Positions 5,253 through 7,287 of a stretch of 7,287 nt of DNA are shown piece by piece. The notes below the pieces were generated by a model. It was not told the origin of the DNA. It worked only from the letters and a program-made list of their open reading frames with translations, and did no database searches. This stretch comes from an uncultured Lachnospiraceae bacterium (lineage in GTDB: Bacteria > Bacillota > Clostridia > Lachnospirales > Lachnospiraceae): positions 1-7,287 of the forward strand of contig CACZQX010000173.1 in the NCBI GenBank assembly GCA_902783445.1. Reading direction: 5' to 3'. Positions within the stretch are counted from its first letter, which is position 1. Every line of letters begins with the position of its first letter. The position numbers were made by a program, and so were the translations under genes.

Positions 5253-6503
5253 ATGAAGTGCTTAATGTGCGGGAAAGAATTAAAAGAAGGTGTTGTGTGT
5301 AAAACATGTCAGCCAAAAGTAACGGAGAATTTTTGCTATGAAGTTGCTGGGTGTGACGTTAAAGACCCTGGAAATGAATTATGGTCTGAGTTGATTAGCG
5401 ACTTGACTCAAAAAGGAGGAAGACCTAGCGATTTCAAAAGATATGCAATAGAATTGGCTAATATTATAGAATCAGATAGATCGATTTTCGTTAAGATAAA
5501 TTGTGCAAATAAATACTTCCCTAGAACTACGGGTGTTGATGGTCAATCGGAATGGTTTCTTATGAAAAAGGCTGATGAATGCATTAACAATAGTAAATTA
5601 AAAAAAGAAGAAAAAAACCTGGTAAATGCGTTAGTTTTGTACGTCCATATAAAGAATTACGAGTGGGAAAAGGTTGATGCTTTAATTGAAAAGATTTCTC
5701 TGGATGACACATATTTAGAACCATATTACGTATTATGGGAATACTATAAAAGAATAAGAAATTATGACAAAGCACTTGAGATTTTGAAAAAAGCAAAAGA
5801 AAAATTTGATGAAAACCTCGAAAAGACTGAAGAATTATTAAAAGAAACTGAGGAAAGAATGAGCGGGGTGAAAAAACACTGGGCACCACCGAACACAAGA
5901 ATGAAGGATGAATTCTTTGCTTATCTCGATAAATTGGGTATTGAACATGAAACGATGAATAACAGCAAAAAGCTAAAAACATCGCAAAAGGATTTGAAAC
6001 CTTTTAATATATATAAGAATACGGATGTCCCGAAAGATTATGTTGCTTTTTGGATTACATCAGAATTTCATTTCAAAACGGACATTCCTGTTGAATTAAG
6101 TGCTGTAAAAGTGGTAAACGGGGATGTTAAAGAATACTTTCATCAATTTTTTAAACCATTAGAGACTCCAAAAGCATATAAAAATGTAAAAAAAGAAGAC
6201 TGCGAAAATGCACAACCGATACGAAATGTTTTTCCGGATTTTATTAAGTTTTCTGCGGGACAAGTATTGGTGAGTCTGGGGTTTTCAGAACAAAAATCAT
6301 CGCTTGGTAGACTTGTACGTTATTCTTTAATGAATGAGCTGCCAAACACCGTGTTGGATGTGATTCAATTATTTGAAGATATTTCGGATGATTTTGAGAT
6401 ATATACAAGAGAATCGTTGTTGGCAAAGTATAAGGTTAAAGAGGGGAAAAATGGTGAAGAAAAGGCAATGGCAACGGTGAAATTGATAGAAAAATTGAGG
6501 TAA
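5253..6503 (+). CDS. Zinc ribbon, TPR-like and degenerate DnaQ-like exonuclease fold protein, 416 aa
   Basis: Three regions are visible. Residues 3-19 form a zinc ribbon, C3-x2-C6 and C16-x2-C19. Residues ~125-205 are paired amphipathic helices, including YYVLWEYYKRIRNYDKALEI, which is TPR-like, followed by a charged coiled-coil-like helix. Residues ~263-416 follow the order of a DEDDh 3'-5' exonuclease: YVAFWIT (263-269), VELSAVKVVNGDV, the FFKPLE strand, AQPIRNVFPDF, VLVSLGFSEQ (338-347) and a final AMATVKLIEKL helix. By alignment to active DnaQ-type domains, the catalytic residues are replaced: D to W267, E to T269, D to Q347, H to K399 and D to E403 or K404. The fold looks kept but activity should be absent. 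AGGAGG at 5239-5244 supports the start. The gene ends two bases before the helicase gene, suggesting a complex with it. Confidence 0.85.
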   Translation: MKCLMCGKELKEGVVCKTCQPKVTENFCYEVAGCDVKDPGNELWSELISDLTQKGGRPSDFKRYAIELANIIESDRSIFVKINCANKYFPRTTGVDGQSEWFLMKKADECINNSKLKKEEKNLVNALVLYVHIKNYEWEKVDALIEKISLDDTYLEPYYVLWEYYKRIRNYDKALEILKKAKEKFDENLEKTEELLKETEERMSGVKKHWAPPNTRMKDEFFAYLDKLGIEHETMNNSKKLKTSQKDLKPFNIYKNTDVPKDYVAFWITSEFHFKTDIPVELSAVKVVNGDVKEYFHQFFKPLETPKAYKNVKKEDCENAQPIRNVFPDFIKFSAGQVLVSLGFSEQKSSLGRLVRYSLMNELPNTVLDVIQLFEDISDDFEIYTRESLLAKYKVKEGKNGEEKAMATVKLIEKLR

Positions 6504-6505
6504 AA

Positions 6506-7287
6506 ATGAAGCTTAACACTGCGCAAAGACAAGCAATTGATTCTTTAGACCACAATCTGCAAATTGTGGCTTGTGCCGGTTCGGGCAAAACGGAAGTAAT
6601 AGCAAGAAGAATTGTAAATATTTTATTATCTAAGGATAATGTTACATCATCAAATATTGTCGCTTTTACATTTACAAATTTGGCGGCGGACAATATGCGG
6701 TCAAGAATTGAAAGAATAATTGTGGAGTCTGGAGAAGATATAGATATATCAGAAATGTATATAGGGACAATACACTCTTTTTGTAAGATGATTCTTGATA
6801 ATTTTGTGAGTGAGTTTGAAGGATATCGTGTACTAGATACAGTTAAAGAGCATATATTTATGAGAAAATACTATAATAAATCCGGCGCGAAATGTTTGGG
6901 CTTGAACAAAAACGAATGTAATTTGTACGCTACATGTTTTGATAAAATGATATATATGCATGATCGTAAAGCGGAGTGGACTGACGAAAGCAAAGAAGCG
7001 TTTGAAAAGTATTGTGAGTTACTAAATAGCAAAAAGTATTTAAACTTTTCACTTTTAATTTTTGAAGTTTTAAAGCATTTTGATAAAAAAACTATTCAAG
7101 ATTTTTTGTCAGGTATCAAGTATCTGGTGGTAGACGAGTATCAGGATGTAGATGATTTACAAGAAAGCCTTATTAATAAATTATCATCCTGTGGCGCAAA
7201 CTTGTGCGTTGTCGGAGATGATGATCAGACGATTTACCAATTTAGAGGCAGCAATGCAGAAAATATGATTAATTTCCAAAATAAATA
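6506..7287 (+). CDS. UvrD/PcrA-family SF1 helicase, N-terminal 260 residues (runs off the window)
   Basis: ATP-driven 3'-5' DNA helicase by family. Visible motifs in order: Q motif LNTAQRQAI (3-11), Walker A ACAGSGKT (22-29), motif Ia AFTFTNLAADNM, the GTIHSFC motif, Walker B VVDEYQD with D210-E211, and motif III VVGDDDQTIYQFRGS around 235-249. All expected ATPase residues are present. The frame is intact to the edge; domains 2A/2B and any C-terminal extension are unseen. The ATG follows the stop of the previous gene by two bases, with GAGG at 6497-6500 inside that gene's end, so the two are translationally coupled. It differs from housekeeping PcrA in lacking the usual 'LN..Q..AV....GP.L..AGAGSGKT' wording and in its neighbours. 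Whether a nuclease domain follows decides what kind of machine this is. Confidence 0.95.
   Translation, partial: MKLNTAQRQAIDSLDHNLQIVACAGSGKTEVIARRIVNILLSKDNVTSSNIVAFTFTNLAADNMRSRIERIIVESGEDIDISEMYIGTIHSFCKMILDNFVSEFEGYRVLDTVKEHIFMRKYYNKSGAKCLGLNKNECNLYATCFDKMIYMHDRKAEWTDESKEAFEKYCELLNSKKYLNFSLLIFEVLKHFDKKTIQDFLSGIKYLVVDEYQDVDDLQESLINKLSSCGANLCVVGDDDQTIYQFRGSNAENMINFQNK

Noticed and set aside
5584..5982. 132-residue Phe/Ser/Leu-rich open frame on the minus strand
   Set aside because: The composition is what antisense of Lys/Glu-rich helices produces. It overlaps the TPR-like region of the + strand gene.
1..7287. CRISPR array, tRNA, rRNA, integrase or insertion sequence
   Set aside because: No evenly spaced short repeats, tRNA-like folds, recombinase motifs or terminal inverted repeats were seen on either strand by eye.

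Overview
The window looks like accessory DNA from a low-GC Gram-positive bacterium, most likely a member of the Clostridia. The evidence is AT-rich coding sequence, purine-rich AGGAGG-type ribosome binding sites before most genes, tightly packed same-strand genes, and protein families common in gut Firmicutes. No ribosomal, metabolic or other marker gene is present, so no genus can be given. All supported genes are on the + strand.

Left edge (1-191): the last ~35 codons of an unidentified gene, then a strong intrinsic terminator at 165-191. Positions 192-470 hold a conserved dyad block (176-211), a predicted 25-residue hydrophobic peptide with a strong ribosome binding site (257-334), a possible extended -10 promoter (371-379) and a perfect 17-bp palindrome (402-418).

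Module A (471-4137) is a compact four-gene operon. It encodes a class I SAM-dependent methyltransferase, an HNH endonuclease whose GTG start lies inside the methyltransferase gene, a fusion of a GIY-YIG nuclease to a Schlafen-group-3/DUF2075-type helicase-ATPase, and a MazG-like nucleotide pyrophosphohydrolase. All four have recognisable active-site residues. Two nucleases, a helicase motor, a methyltransferase and a nucleotide-pool enzyme in one transcript suggest genome defence, possibly a restriction-like system. That role is inferred from gene content.

Spacer (4138-4412): a weak hairpin, a second copy of the block seen at 176-211, and a possible promoter. The two block copies are in direct orientation and bracket module A.

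Module B (4413 to the right edge) is a second tight operon. It encodes an unidentified protein with a CxxC...CxxC zinc-binding pattern, a 64-residue acidic protein, a multidomain protein (zinc ribbon, TPR-like helices, DnaQ-like exonuclease fold) and the first 260 residues of a UvrD/PcrA-family SF1 helicase. By hand alignment, the exonuclease-like domain has lost all five DEDDh catalytic residues, so it looks like a non-catalytic partner of the helicase. I do not recognise module B as a named system, and it is the best candidate for something undescribed. Its 3' end lies outside the window.
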